A stretch of DNA of 64,000 nt from NCBI GenBank assembly GCA_964019155.1, contig OZ025244.1:51290198-51354197 (forward strand). The letters are read 5' to 3'. Below, piece by piece: positions 39,601 through 47,111 of the stretch. This DNA is from Osedax fenrisi (taxonomy: Eukaryota > Annelida > Polychaeta > Sabellida > Siboglinidae). A program made the position numbers and the translations under genes. Under the pieces are notes generated by a model. That model made no database searches. It was not told the origin of the DNA and saw nothing but the letters and a program-made list of their open reading frames with translations. Within the stretch, counting starts at the first letter, position 1, and each line of letters starts with the position of its first letter.

Positions 39601-40655
39601 TAGTAATATAATATATTATACTATGTATATAGTATACTATATACTATATATATACTCTACCTATAGGTTGTATTTAGAGATATTACCATGCTAAAGCATA
39701 TGCATGATTCAGCTTACAATGTAGCAACGAAGCGAGATCATAAATCAGCAATTACCTTACTTTGCAACTTTTTCTTAGAGTAATTATTTACAGTTTTATT
39801 AAGAATATAGTGATTATAATAATTAAAGAATTAAATAAATATATGCATTGTATGCTATAACAAAGTAATGTATTATATTATCAGGTTAATTATGGAATTA
39901 TTTAAATAATTATTTAAATTATTGAAGAAAATTAAATAGTAATTAATCTAATAATTAATTGCGGATCAATTTTAAAAATATGTAGTTAAATTATTTAATG
40001 TTAATATTTAATTTTACCAATAGATAAGTTTAAATTAAAAAATAAATGCATTAATTAAGAGAGTAATTAATTACATCATGCCTAACGTATTCAAGTTTAT
40101 AATGTAATATAATTATGTAATCTATATATATATAAGTCATGATGTAGAATAGCGCAAATTTAATATGAACGGTAATACATTAATATAGGTAGATTTGTAT
40201 ATTAGCCTAGATAAATATATTTGTTTATTACATTAATGTATTAACTATGGTAAGTAAATCAACGTTCATTAACAACTAGCTAACAATACACTATTAACAT
40301 ATTATATAGCAGATAGATAGATAGATAGCATTTATTTCTTAGGAGAATCGATTAATTAATTTAAAAAAAATAAAAGTCTAAAGGATATATCCAAAATCTC
40401 TAAATTAACTTATATTAATGAATAGAATATAATTCTTAGAATATAAAAACTAAGTATAACAAAGACGCGTGCGGTGCAGTGGTGACGTCACGTTGCAGTG
40501 GTGACGGCACACGGGTATGACGCGTAACAGCTAACCAGTTCGGCGTTCAGTATATAGTCTATCTGGGCCTCAGTGAACCAGATGCAAGTGTCCAGCCTCT
40601 CATCTTGTTTGGGGCTGTACACCGCATCGTCCGGGTCGTAAGATGTGGCGTTAGT
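26192..40655 (-). CDS. Astacin-EGF-CUB-vWA-MAM metalloprotease, 20 exons
   Basis: Twenty minus-strand exons join in frame, phase-consistent at every junction, into 2,571 nt (856 residues plus TAA), numbered from the 40,655 exon. Residues 1-65: propeptide with a basic cleavage region ending R62-V-K-R65. About 66-264: astacin domain with zinc site H165EIGHTLGLWH175, Met-turn S215VMHY219, and Cys pairs expected as C110-C264 and C136-C156. About 263-305: EGF-like. 307-430: CUB with four Cys (308, 337, 369, 389). 443-620: vWA. 622-684: Thr/Ser-rich, probably O-glycosylated. 686-856: MAM with C688, C706, C776, C856. Astacins are zinc endopeptidases acting outside the cell, for example on procollagens and growth-factor antagonists; the substrate here is unknown. 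No signal peptide is visible, so at least one 5' exon is missing. The protein ends at the last MAM Cys, with no membrane anchor. Confidence 0.9.
26873..27071 (-). CDS. Metalloprotease exon 19 (MAM domain, middle)
   Basis: Acceptor CGTTGTAG. Encodes AGDYCLDFRYHMFGFHIG (MAM CLxFxYHMxG) and MRVHLAAGQT. The donor GTTAGC at 26,872 is inferred because it gives LAAGQT-ITFEAVR with the next exon; GTATTT 18 bases further is the alternative and would insert six residues. Confidence 0.87.
27571..27806 (-). CDS. Metalloprotease exon 18 (MAM domain, first part)
   Basis: Acceptor TAGTCTCAG, donor GTACGT. Encodes CSFESDGGS then DDFDWTLWSGPTPSN and GFYIYIEASS, the CxFE, DxFDWxxxxGPTPSN and YxxxEAS motifs of MAM domains, ending in GDKAR. 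Confidence 0.92.
27830..27880. repeat. (GT)n microsatellite in metalloprotease intron 17
   Basis: About 25 uninterrupted GT units just upstream (on the gene's strand) of the MAM exon acceptor. A GCGATGTGGTTA(T/G)GTGTG module flanks it on both sides. Confidence 0.9.
28163..28347 (-). CDS. Metalloprotease exon 17 (Thr/Ser-rich linker)
   Basis: Acceptor TTTGTGTAG, donor GTAACA; 185 bp. About 60 residues with repeated TTSTPTT- and TTRPTHVPTT-like stretches, a mucin-like linker expected to be O-glycosylated. No Cys. The next intron contains a (GT)n run. Confidence 0.8.
28859..29036 (-). CDS. Metalloprotease exon 16 (vWA domain, end)
   Basis: Acceptor CTCTCACAG, donor GTAAAC, phase 1. Encodes SGVVIHPVGVGVANYKFDSL, the typical vWA strand (VGVG), and SDIAEHEEELAIGIL, its last helix. 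Followed by the linker exon. Confidence 0.87.
29417..29562 (-). CDS. Metalloprotease exon 15 (vWA domain, middle)
   Basis: Acceptor ACTTTCAG, donor GTTACA. Encodes DIYSGLKHARDELF and HKHIVLITDNMSPDK. ITDxxSxD is the third vWA metal-site motif and is kept; the GxTxT motif is replaced by GESDIYSG. Confidence 0.87.
30162..30380 (-). CDS. Metalloprotease exon 14 (vWA domain, first part)
   Basis: Acceptor CCTATTTAG, donor GTGAGG. Encodes CVMLDLTFALDISRH, where vWA domains have DxSxS; the last Ser is His457 here. Continues through FVKLVIDRLTNSMG and YALLTFAEKP, a vWA beta-alpha-beta unit. Confidence 0.88.
30935..31098 (-). CDS. Metalloprotease exon 13 (CUB domain, end)
   Basis: Acceptor GTGATTAG, donor GTACAT, phase 1. 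Encodes FCGYTRPNDILTS, MLLLFRANQS and GFSVELS, the CUB C-terminal half, then a short TTT-rich spacer before the vWA domain. Confidence 0.88.
31670..31803 (-). CDS. Metalloprotease exon 12 (CUB domain, middle)
   Basis: Acceptor CGCTCTAG, donor GTTAGT, phase 2 out. Encodes APVGKKITLQFKDEF (CUB strand after C-x-W), then STCQHWLEVQYDG and LGVPGPR before the FCG motif. Two abutting CACGTG lie at 31,641-31,652 in the intron that follows. Confidence 0.88.
32484..32548 (-). repeat. 13-bp tandem array starting at the CUB-exon donor
   Basis: On the minus strand from 32,548 there are five consecutive 13-mers: GTTAGCTCACGTG, ACTATATCACGTG, GGTAGATCACGTG, GTTAGCTCACGTG and GTTAGCTCGCGAG. The first six bases are the splice donor of exon 11, and units 4 and 5 repeat the donor sequence exactly. 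CACGTG palindromes lie at 32,536, 32,523, 32,510 and 32,497. Confidence 0.9.
32549..32658 (-). CDS. Metalloprotease exon 11 (CUB domain, first part)
   Basis: Acceptor AACAATAG, donor GTTAGC. Encodes CGGVVNLSGKATIESPGF and ECSWLVK, the start of a CUB domain: two Cys, SPGF, and C-x-W. The donor is the first unit of a 13-bp tandem array. Confidence 0.88.
32942..32986 (-). CDS. Metalloprotease exon 10 (EGF-like, second part, 45 bp)
   Basis: Acceptor TTTATTCAG; completes the Gly of CSPGFTGDYC, the last EGF Cys and GF motif. Donor GTTATA (phase 1) is inferred to match the next exon; a GTATCG earlier in the exon would also keep frame and shorten the linker by ten residues. Confidence 0.72.
33001..33117. 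repeat. GA-rich tandem repeat with GTTAGAGAGAGA units
   Basis: About 115 bp of irregular GAGAGAGTTAGAGAGAGA units in intron 9, adjoining the acceptor of exon 10. On the gene's strand it is pyrimidine-rich. Confidence 0.85.
33839..33925 (-). CDS. Metalloprotease exon 9 (EGF-like, first part)
   Basis: Acceptor CCGACAG, donor GTAAGC; 87 bp. Encodes ECKQDTPHPCQREGYQNPKN then CAVCICSPG, the GGYxxPxNCxxC pattern that follows astacin domains in tolloid-like and nematode astacins. The downstream intron holds a GA-rich repeat. Confidence 0.85.
34212..34503 (-). mobile_element. tRNA-derived SINE, copy A
   Basis: The head on the minus strand reads CTGCCTGTGTGGCTCAGTGG then GCGTCAGACACACAAGC and GGTTCTAGCCTCGTCC (a mutated B box), followed by a shared body with CGATCGGCTCTCGTTAAAAC-like and TTCGAAGGGACATTAGAGCC segments and a tail GGATGGGATGAAAGGACTCC. 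Head next to a (TA)n run. Lies in metalloprotease intron 8. Confidence 0.88.
34540..35299. other. Metalloprotease intron 8, upstream part
   Basis: Less AT-rich than average. A roughly 90-bp segment is diverged-duplicated: GTGTGACCGGCGTGTTGGTT near 34,980 and GTATGACCGACGTGTTGGCT near 35,074, each followed by TATAACCTATAT-type sequence. No exon recognised. Confidence 0.5.
35300..35417 (-). CDS. Metalloprotease exon 8 (end of astacin domain)
   Basis: Acceptor ATAATAAAG. Encodes LDPLFQSKMGQR and SFLDSKVINLVY, the C-terminal subdomain of astacins. The donor at GTAAAG (phase 1) is inferred because joining it to the next exon gives VYSEC with the expected last Cys; a GTATAT six bases earlier is the alternative. 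The following 1.37-kb intron contains a SINE. Confidence 0.83.
35723..35786. repeat. 42-bp hairpin between 11-bp direct repeats
   Basis: ATGGATGCAAC occurs at 35,723-35,733 and 35,776-35,786. Between them AGACTTGGAGGGG is opposed by CCCCTCAAAGTCT, a 13-bp inverted repeat with one mismatch. It looks like a tiny insertion with a target duplication. Located in metalloprotease intron 7. Confidence 0.7.
35849..35953 (-). CDS. Metalloprotease exon 7 (Met-turn)
   Basis: Acceptor CGTTCAG, donor GTTAGT; 35 codons, phase 0. Encodes KYENIGSYQYQF then PYDIGSVMHY, the Met-turn with the zinc-proximal Tyr219. CACGTG follows the donor at 35,821-35,826. Confidence 0.92.
36267..36350 (-). CDS. Metalloprotease exon 6 (zinc-binding site)
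   Basis: Acceptor CTATAG, donor GTTAGT; 28 codons, phase 0. Carries HEIGHTLGLWHEHQRDDRD, the complete astacin signature with three His zinc ligands and the catalytic Glu166. Nothing in the motif suggests loss of activity. Confidence 0.95.
36971..37043 (-). CDS. Metalloprotease exon 5 (astacin domain, Cys loop)
   Basis: Acceptor CTGTAG, donor GTTAGT. Encodes CFSYIGKTG through WNCMQQ, holding C136 and C156 at the 20-residue spacing of the astacin C64-C84 pair. The intron after it has CACGTG at 36,945-36,950 and 36,926-36,931. Confidence 0.88.
37585..37669. mobile_element. hAT-like MITE, truncated copy
   Basis: Matches the right half of the 54.8-kb copy: CTTTTACCATAACA...TGGTTGGTACC...GTTCCAGCGCCCCTA, ending at 37,669. 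The other terminal repeat is absent; the sequence starts in a C run. Lies in metalloprotease intron 4. Confidence 0.7.
37788..37920 (-). CDS. Metalloprotease exon 4 (astacin domain)
   Basis: Acceptor ATATACAG, donor GTCAGT; 133 bp, phase 1 in and 2 out. Encodes IRNGFQSWMDQTCLTFVEED, the standard astacin helix with the first conserved Cys (C110), and continues to RNDQG before the GCFS motif. Confidence 0.88.
38521..38614 (-). CDS. Metalloprotease exon 3 (cleavage site and start of catalytic domain)
   Basis: Acceptor CTACTTCAG, donor GTTAGT, ends in phase 1. Starts AKRVKRKIQ: the furin-type RVKR site, followed by SWGRQIRYKFDGD, which aligns with the W..xIPYxxD start of astacin catalytic domains. 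Confidence 0.85.
38921..38977 (-). CDS. Metalloprotease exon 2 (basic propeptide segment)
   Basis: Acceptor TTACACACAG, donor GTATGC; 19 codons, phase 0. Ends in the very basic KKSTRTRRK, which with the next exon builds the proprotein-convertase-type cleavage region. Confidence 0.72.
38990..39370. repeat. Degenerate tandem GTAGACAATATG repeat
   Basis: Units of about 12-20 bp such as GTAGACAATATGTATACAAT recur with drift over about 370 bp within metalloprotease intron 1. A 88-codon open frame across it is repeat-derived. Confidence 0.75.
39400..40535. other. Metalloprotease intron 1, remainder
   Basis: AT-rich sequence with a GATA run at 40,312-40,328. Beside the exon 1 donor (40,450-40,535), GCAGTGGTGACGTCAC and GCAGTGGTGACGGCAC form a two-unit repeat with a TGACGTCA site. 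No exon seen. Confidence 0.45.
40536..40655 (-). CDS. Metalloprotease exon 1 seen (propeptide)
   Basis: Acceptor CGCACAG after a C-rich tract, donor GTTAGC; 40 codons, phase 0 at both ends. Encodes a propeptide segment with LDTCIWFTEAQIDYIL and one Asn-X-Thr site near its start. The acceptor shows it is not the first exon. The next intron (1.56 kb) is AT-rich and includes the GTAGACAATATG repeat at 39.0-39.4 kb. Confidence 0.8.
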
Positions 40656-41190
40656 CTGTGCGAGGGGGGTGGGGTGGGGTGTTATCTAGTATCATCATAA
40701 TGCCATATATGTAACTCTATCTCTCTATATATAATAATTATAATAATATTTATTACATTTTTTTTTTATTTTCTGAATCATTTTCTTGTTTATAATATTA
40801 ATATTATTTTTTCTCCTAAATGGCTTCACAATAAGCTATAGCACATTATCTGTTGTGGTCGCCCGTCATATTGTTATCTCCCGTTATCTTGTTGTTATCT
40901 CCCGCGCTATATATAAAGTATAATATTACTTTTATATAAAATATAAAGTAATACCCTACTATTTTAGAAAATATTAAAAATAAATATTTCCAAAATAATC
41001 AGCGAACACATTAATCTTAACGCATCGATTCTTTTAACACAATATCGTTATAAACGACATTATCAAACTATTATGTAATATTAACAATAACATCATGTCC
41101 TTAATATAACTTCCCGTCCGGCTATTAACACTCTTATTTAACTTCCGAATAACAACGTAACGAACGGTGACATAGATTTATTATACCTAT

Positions 41191-41241
<51 letters not shown>

Positions 41242-41465
41242 ATAACGGTATACATCTACATTGTCGCAATGTATTAAGTAAGTAATTTAACTCTATAGAG
41301 TTACTTTTATACTTATATATATATCAGGTTTAATTTAAAGCCGTCAGTAAAATACGAATCTAGATGTGTTTATACGCCGATATCATACGCGATCAATGAC
41401 CATTAGCTATGACACCGCGCCACCACCGTACACGATAATCAGTAGATCTTTACCCCCGATACCCG
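40656..41465. other. Region upstream of metalloprotease exon 1
   Basis: AT-rich with a (TA)n run at 41,189-41,243. On the minus strand at 41,390-41,455 a frame reads DTGIGGKDLLIIVYGGGAVS before a stop; no family recognised, so not called as an exon. Probably intronic if the 48.2-kb exon belongs to the same gene. Confidence 0.4.
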
Positions 41466-41472
41466 TATCGAT

Positions 41473-41545
41473 CACGTGTGCGATGTTATGTCACGTGATT
41501 ATCTCGTCACGTGATTATCTCGCCACGTGATTATCTCGCCACGTG
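41473..41545. repeat. 16-bp tandem array centred on CACGTG
   Basis: TCACGTGATTATCTCG recurs with CACGTG at 41,492, 41,508, 41,524 and 41,540 (exactly 16 bp apart) and one more at 41,473. It resembles in structure, not in unit, the CACGTG arrays at 4.6 and 32.5 kb. Could be a bHLH/bZIP binding cluster or simply a minisatellite. Confidence 0.88.
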
Positions 41546-41599
41546 GCCTCGAAACGCGTATATCAATAGAGCGAAGGCGCGAGCGTGTGTGTACACTAT

Positions 41600-41650
<51 letters not shown>

Positions 41651-41865
41651 CATAATGGTGATTCACTCGATAGCCGACAATACCTATCCGTAGACCGACC
41701 TAGATTACGAGAGCGCACTCGAAGCACACTAGCGACCTCTGTCGAGAGCACATCCCTCGACGGTGGCGAAGACTGGCGAGTAAATATATAATTAGGCGGA
41801 GGCGGCGGCGTTTGTTTGATAAAGATCGCATTTCTCCGCACGACGGCGAGGGGGCGATAATAGCC

Positions 41866-42286
41866 TACATTAGCGCGTGTGTGTTGTGGTCACGTGGTGG
41901 TCAGTCGCTTAGTACACGTCGGTGGGGTGGTGTATCGTTATTTGTTATTTTTATTTAGTGGAGTCATTTCATCCCATCCAGGAACTTAGATGAAGTTTCA
42001 CTTATAACCATATACGGCTCTAATGTCCCTTCGAAGTCGCTCTCGTGTTAAGGCATCCGTGGTTTTAACGAGAGCCGATCATTTATGTATACACAATTAT
42101 ATAAGATCACTTCTAAATAATATTTTAAGACCCATTTTATAAAATTAATTAAGGTCCGGACGAGGTTCGAACCCGTGTCCTACTGCTTGTGTGTCCGACG
42201 CCTTAGCCACGTACATTAGCGCGTATGTGCTGTGGTCACGTGGTGGTCAGTCGCTTACGTCACGTGGAGGGTGGGGTGTATCGTAA
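41866..42286. repeat. ~72-bp direct repeat flanking a SINE
   Basis: The stretch from TACATTAGCGCGTGTGTG to GGTGTATCGTTA (41,866-41,940) recurs at 42,212-42,286 with a few differences, including TGGTCACGTGGTGGTCAGTC in both. The SINE at 41,941-42,210 lies exactly between. Far longer than an ordinary LINE-type target duplication. Confidence 0.8.
41941..42210 (-). mobile_element. tRNA-derived SINE, copy B (head truncated)
   Basis: Same body and tail as copy A. The head stops at GTGGCTAAGGCGTCGGACAC, so the A box is cut, while the B-box-like GGTTCGAACCTCGTCCGGAC is kept. Confidence 0.87.
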
Positions 42287-42289
42287 CTG

Positions 42290-43080
42290 GGTGTATCACT
42301 CGCGAACAGTTTCTTTAAAATTGCATTTTGTGACTAAATAAATGATCCCACTACTAGTATTAATAATTAAGGAATAAGAATAATAATATGTATAACATAT
42401 GAATCTGTTTCAAGTTGAAACTTTCAACATTTACAAATAAAATATAATTTCTTTCGACAAACACCATTTTTGTGACAGAAATTCATAATTTGATATTCAT
42501 TTTTTTTTATTCTATTATTGCATTATCTCCACTCACATATATTTGCATTTATTTCGACCAATTTCTTCATTTTAATAGTTAGATATGTTCATAAGCTCTA
42601 CGTGAGCTTGAGTTATTGTAGCCATGTTTTTGTTACGAAATATATCACAATTAATATATGTTATCAACATAAACAACATATTATATTATATATATATATA
42701 TATATATATTTGTTTACTAATTATGGTTACTATCTATATATAAGTTCGTTTTCATTCAATATAAATAAAAAGGGAGAATCATATATAAATGATAAATACA
42801 ACATTACAACTATACTAACGCATGCTTCCTATATAGTATATAACCTATATATATATATATATATATATATACTATATATAATATATAATAGATTATACGT
42901 TATTATTTGGAAGTGAAATAATATATACATTTGAAAGTGCACTCATGCATGGAGATATTGGAATTCGATAAAAGAGATCACCTATAGGACATTACCGTCT
43001 ACTATAATATTGATAACGTCAACCATGTAGGCATGTAGTTGCCACCTACTATGTTTGTGGCATCGGTACTATATTATATC
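42290..43080. other. Gene-free AT-rich stretch
   Basis: Includes (TA)n at 42,688-42,710 and 42,848-42,871. A 132-codon plus-strand frame at 42,518-42,916 crosses two (TA)n runs and encodes no recognisable domain. Confidence 0.45.
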
Positions 43081-43108
43081 TAGTATGAGTGCAACAACTA
43101 CAGTATAC

Positions 43109-43161
43109 TATAGTACCTGTAGGCTATATATATATATATATATAGCCTACAGGTAATATAG
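43109..43161. repeat. Palindrome around a (TA)n loop
   Basis: CTATAGTACCTGTAGGCTAT and ATAGCCTACAGGTAATATAG are inverted, one mismatch, with a (TA)n centre. Flanked by further TAGTATAC-type inverted sequences. Confidence 0.8.
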
Positions 43162-43254
43162 TATACAGTTATAGTACTATAGTAGTTTAGTATCCACTAT
43201 CGTATATCATAACATTACTTAATTTAAGTAATATAATATTATATATTATATAAT

Positions 43255-43346
43255 ATAATTAAAATAAATATAAATATAATTTAAATGTAATTGATTATAA
43301 TTATAATGAATTACATTTAAATTATATTTATATTTATTTTAATTAT
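43255..43346. repeat. 38-bp-arm perfect inverted repeat
   Basis: Arms 43,255-43,292 and 43,309-43,346 are exact reverse complements; they include AATTTAAATGTAATT at the inner end, with a 16-bp spacer. Pure AT apart from one G/C pair per arm. Confidence 0.85.
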
Positions 43347-43411
43347 TGTAATATTATTAATGATATATATATATATATATATAATTATATTTATAGGTAC
43401 ATAATATATAG

Positions 43412-43429
<18 letters not shown>

Positions 43430-43454
<25 letters not shown>

Positions 43455-43970
43455 TACAGATACTACTTTTTAAGTCATCTCTGAGTCTACACACATATAC
43501 ATTCACACACAATCACACGTGCACATTACAACTAAACACGTATTACACGTATTACATAATCTAGAGGTCAGACACACACGCGGCAAGGTCGTACCGATGT
43601 GTACTTGTGTGTACGAAATACATATTTATGTTGCAACACGTATCCAGATGAATTATATATTAAGATTATTTTGTAATTGTTGTGTTGCCCTAAATATGTA
43701 TAAGAAAAGAGCACTCATTTCTACTCCTATCCAGAGTAGTTGAATAATATATCCCATTACTACTACTACTACTACTACTACTACTACATAGCCTGATATC
43801 ATCAATACCTAATTATGTATCGATCTATTGAATTATGTACATTTCCACGCGAAAGTATTTGTTTATACATTCCCATGGTGATGAGAATAAAACAATGTTG
43901 ATTACTACCCGGTTAAAATAAAAACAAACGCATAATGTAGATAAGTAATACTATGTTTATATTAAGTTCA

Positions 43971-44006
<36 letters not shown>

Positions 44007-44930
44007 TATAGTTTAATATATACATTATACAATGTACAATGTACATTTTACAGTTTATAATAATATATTTTGTAAAGTATACCTATGTGTATTATATATG
44101 AATAAATCATGTATAAATGGATAATTAAACTTCTAATATTTCAGATATTTAATGATTCAATTTGTAAATGTAATGAAGTTATGTGACCTAATGAGACCTA
44201 ATATACATATATATAATAACGGAATGTTCACGATGTAGGTTAATTTAGTGTGCGGTTAATGTGGGGAGATAGGGCACACAATTAAGTATCGCGCACAATT
44301 AATTATTGCGGTTGTAACTTCAATAGTGAATCACCGATGTTGAATTAACTTCGCCTAGGAGATATGTAATGTCTATATTCGAATAAAGTATTATGTATAT
44401 CATCTTTAGATATAGGAAGTATTTGTATATACATGTATTTTGAATTAGGGGGTGTAGTTTGTACAGTGTACAATTTATATTGTACAGTTTACAGTGTACA
44501 ATTAATAGTGTACAATGTACAGTGTACAATTAAGAGTGTACAATGTACAGTGTACATTGTACACTGTACATATAGTCTTAATTATATCCACATATATTTA
44601 TAGAATTATACTCTCACAATGGTACTTACTAATTAGCTTATAACGAATTACTACCCTTACTTATTACTACCCTTACCGATATAAAACATAGAAAGTGCAT
44701 CATTAGGGAATCGGAACGTTCTAGAAGTTATTGATCGAGAGATGGGCTGAGTTTTTAGAGAACAGCGAATCGATATCCGGGCCAAAGTTCTGTTACATCG
44801 CGATTATTCGATAACACAATAATACTTATACATACATGAATACACAATATATACAATGTATACGTATATGTTATAACAAGTAAGTTATAAGTAGTTATAT
44901 ACCACTATACTATAGTATACTATAGTACAA
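43430..44930. other. Gene-free stretch with short tandem repeats
   Basis: Contains a (CTA)n run at 43,760-43,790, (TA)n at 43,975-44,004, and at 44,455-44,575 a block of GTGTACAATGTACAGT units that are themselves palindromic (GTACA/TGTAC). No gene recognised. Confidence 0.5.

Positions 44931-44934
<4 letters not shown>

Positions 44935-45018
<84 letters not shown>
44935..45018. repeat. Longest (TA)n run, about 83 bp
   Basis: An uninterrupted (TA)n tract bordered by TATAGTATACTATAGT palindromic sequence on both sides. Other long runs lie near 850, 3,530, 8,970, 10,640, 11,400, 30,450, 31,520, 32,410, 36,660, 41,210, 52,160, 52,910, 55,700, 60,970, 61,420, 61,750 and 63,825. Confidence 0.95.
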
Positions 45019-45020
<2 letters not shown>

Positions 45021-45029
45021 TACTATAGT

Positions 45030-45180
45030 GTACTCGACAATGTCACTCGGTGACGATGAATTAATTTGTTATATTATTAGGTAATAGCGATTTGGTTATG
45101 TAATGTATGGGGTTATCCAATAAGATGGGATACCCCTTTTAGGCATTTCGTAATGTTACGCAATATCACTTCATTATATA

Positions 45181-45220
<40 letters not shown>

Positions 45221-45895
45221 ATAAGTATTAGATTAACGCACTTAGAGTGTCGCGTCATACTATATTGATATTTCATTAAAATAGCACAGAGAGATTATTG
45301 AGATATCACTTAAATATCGCCCTCAAGCAAGACAGTACACAGTTGTATCAGTTACAGCCAAGACCGTTGTGGTCACTACTAGGCAAGGGCCGCGTGGTCA
45401 CTACAACTAAGTGGGGGTGTTTGCCTAGATGTAATAGCAGCTGGACACACGAATCACAGAAACGGAGGCAGGGGCTTCTCGATTCAGCGCGCGAGATATG
45501 AACTCGATGTGTTTGTTTACTAAACGGTTCGACTTCAACTCGTCGATGTTATAAAGTGTCTTAATAGCGATTCTTCGGTTCTAGGTCGGGGCGTTTCATT
45601 CATTCATGCTTAACGTGTGCGCACATGTGTGCGTATGTGTGTGTGTGTAAGTGGTCACGATTATATCTACTACGTAAACACACACACACGGATATACAAA
45701 TAAGTGAACATTCATTTATGATGACTCATCAACGATGACGTATCTGGGTTGTGGTGAGTCACCGACTCGTTAACGACCCGACCCGCCGCTACGTATTGTT
45801 CAGTTATAGCTTAACCTTTATAGCTTAAGAGGTCATTAACGAGACTAATAAGTAGTAGCCGAATCGCCGACACAAAGGGGCGGGGGGAACAATGT
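45030..45895. other. Less AT-rich stretch, no gene established
   Basis: A patch near 45,340-45,500 is GC-richer; the minus frame reads RFCDSCVQLLLHLGKHPHLV before a stop and the plus frame has 67 codons, but neither has a recognisable domain or convincing splice sites. TGATGACTCATCAACG at about 45,718 contains a TGACTCA (AP-1 type) site. Confidence 0.35.
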
Positions 45896-45900
45896 ACAAC

Positions 45901-46181
45901 GTGACGTAATCGCGGAGGAGATCGCGTGAGTCACGATGACGTCATAGCGATCACGTGAGTCGTGATCGCGTGAGTCATTCGTATGACGCATTCGCAGTGG
46001 GAATTCAGGGATGCGGTCGCAGAGCTATAGAGAAAGCTTCCTGTCTAGTTCTGTGGGTGACGGCAAGAGCTACCGTAGTAAGGGACGCTCGCCGATATTA
46101 TCACACGCAATCGTGTCATATACACGTGACAAGCGTCAGCGTGTAGCACGTGACACCGATGTCACGTGTGTGTATCACGTG
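45901..46181. promoter_or_regulatory. Cluster of bZIP/E-box type palindromes, candidate regulatory element
   Basis: TGACGTCA at 45,937, TGAGTCA at 45,927 and 45,971, and CACGTG at 45,952, 46,123, 46,147, 46,162 and 46,176, within 281 bp of GC-richer sequence. The motif GATCRCGTGAGTC repeats three times. These are canonical sites for CREB/ATF, AP-1 and bHLH-ZIP proteins. The role is inferred from density only; CACGTG is generally frequent in GC-richer parts of this window. Confidence 0.4.
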
Positions 46182-46199
46182 ACATATCGTACTTATAGA

Positions 46200-47023
46200 T
46201 GTGTGTGTATACATATATATATATATATACAGGTATCTGAGATGTACACTGCGACACTACCAGAAAATACGCGCGCTTTAATCATCGATATAACTATATA
46301 AACCCAAACCCAACCATCGATATAAACATTCTCTACATGGATAACCTAGACCCCCCCCAACCCCACTAAAACTCCGATGTAGCGGAAGGTATCGCTATAA
46401 TATACAGGTGATGCTAAGTGCTAAGTGCTGACCACATGCGGGCCGACATTCCGGGCGGTACTATTGTAATACCCTAGATCTGCCACCCCTACCGCTATCA
46501 GATGGTGACTTGTACACACGAATATCCTGGTGCTAAGCGGGTGTGACCAGCAGTTATATACACTAGCTTAGTACCAGTATAGTCCGTGTGTGTGCATGTG
46601 TGTGTGTGTGTGCGTGTAAGTCAGCACCCGATAGTTGTGGTAGATGTAGAGATAGATATCTACGGAGCGCCGCACTAAAACATGTACACAATAACACACC
46701 ACACGTGCTTCTCTAGTGCGCATGACTAAAGCTATCGTGGCAGGAGTCATGTGCGCGCATGTGTCCTTTTGTGCGGTTAGATACCGCACACCCGCACCCA
46801 CACACCCACACACACACCCACTAGTGCACCGTATAAACACCTAGAACCGATATCACGTGACAGACTCTCGGCGTCACCAGCATAGGCCGTAGGAGGGGGT
46901 GGGGTGGGGTATGCGGGGACTATCGCGATTAGAACCCGGAACTACTTACGCGGGTGATTATAGTGCACTAATTAGCGTTATTACCACCTGCACGTTATAT
47001 TAGCATAAGTGCACGACGTACAG

Positions 47024-47111
<88 letters not shown>

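Noticed and set aside
41596..41841. Minus frame with a proline run and (TA)n-encoded IYIYI
   Set aside because: No domain, no splice context, and half of it is microsatellite.
45298..45501. Possible exon in the GC-richer patch
   Set aside because: Both strands have short open frames but no domain motif and no convincing acceptor and donor pair; left as undetermined.
46011..46301. 96-codon plus-strand frame through the CACGTG cluster
   Set aside because: Composition is driven by the palindromes and a (TA)n run, with no recognisable domain.
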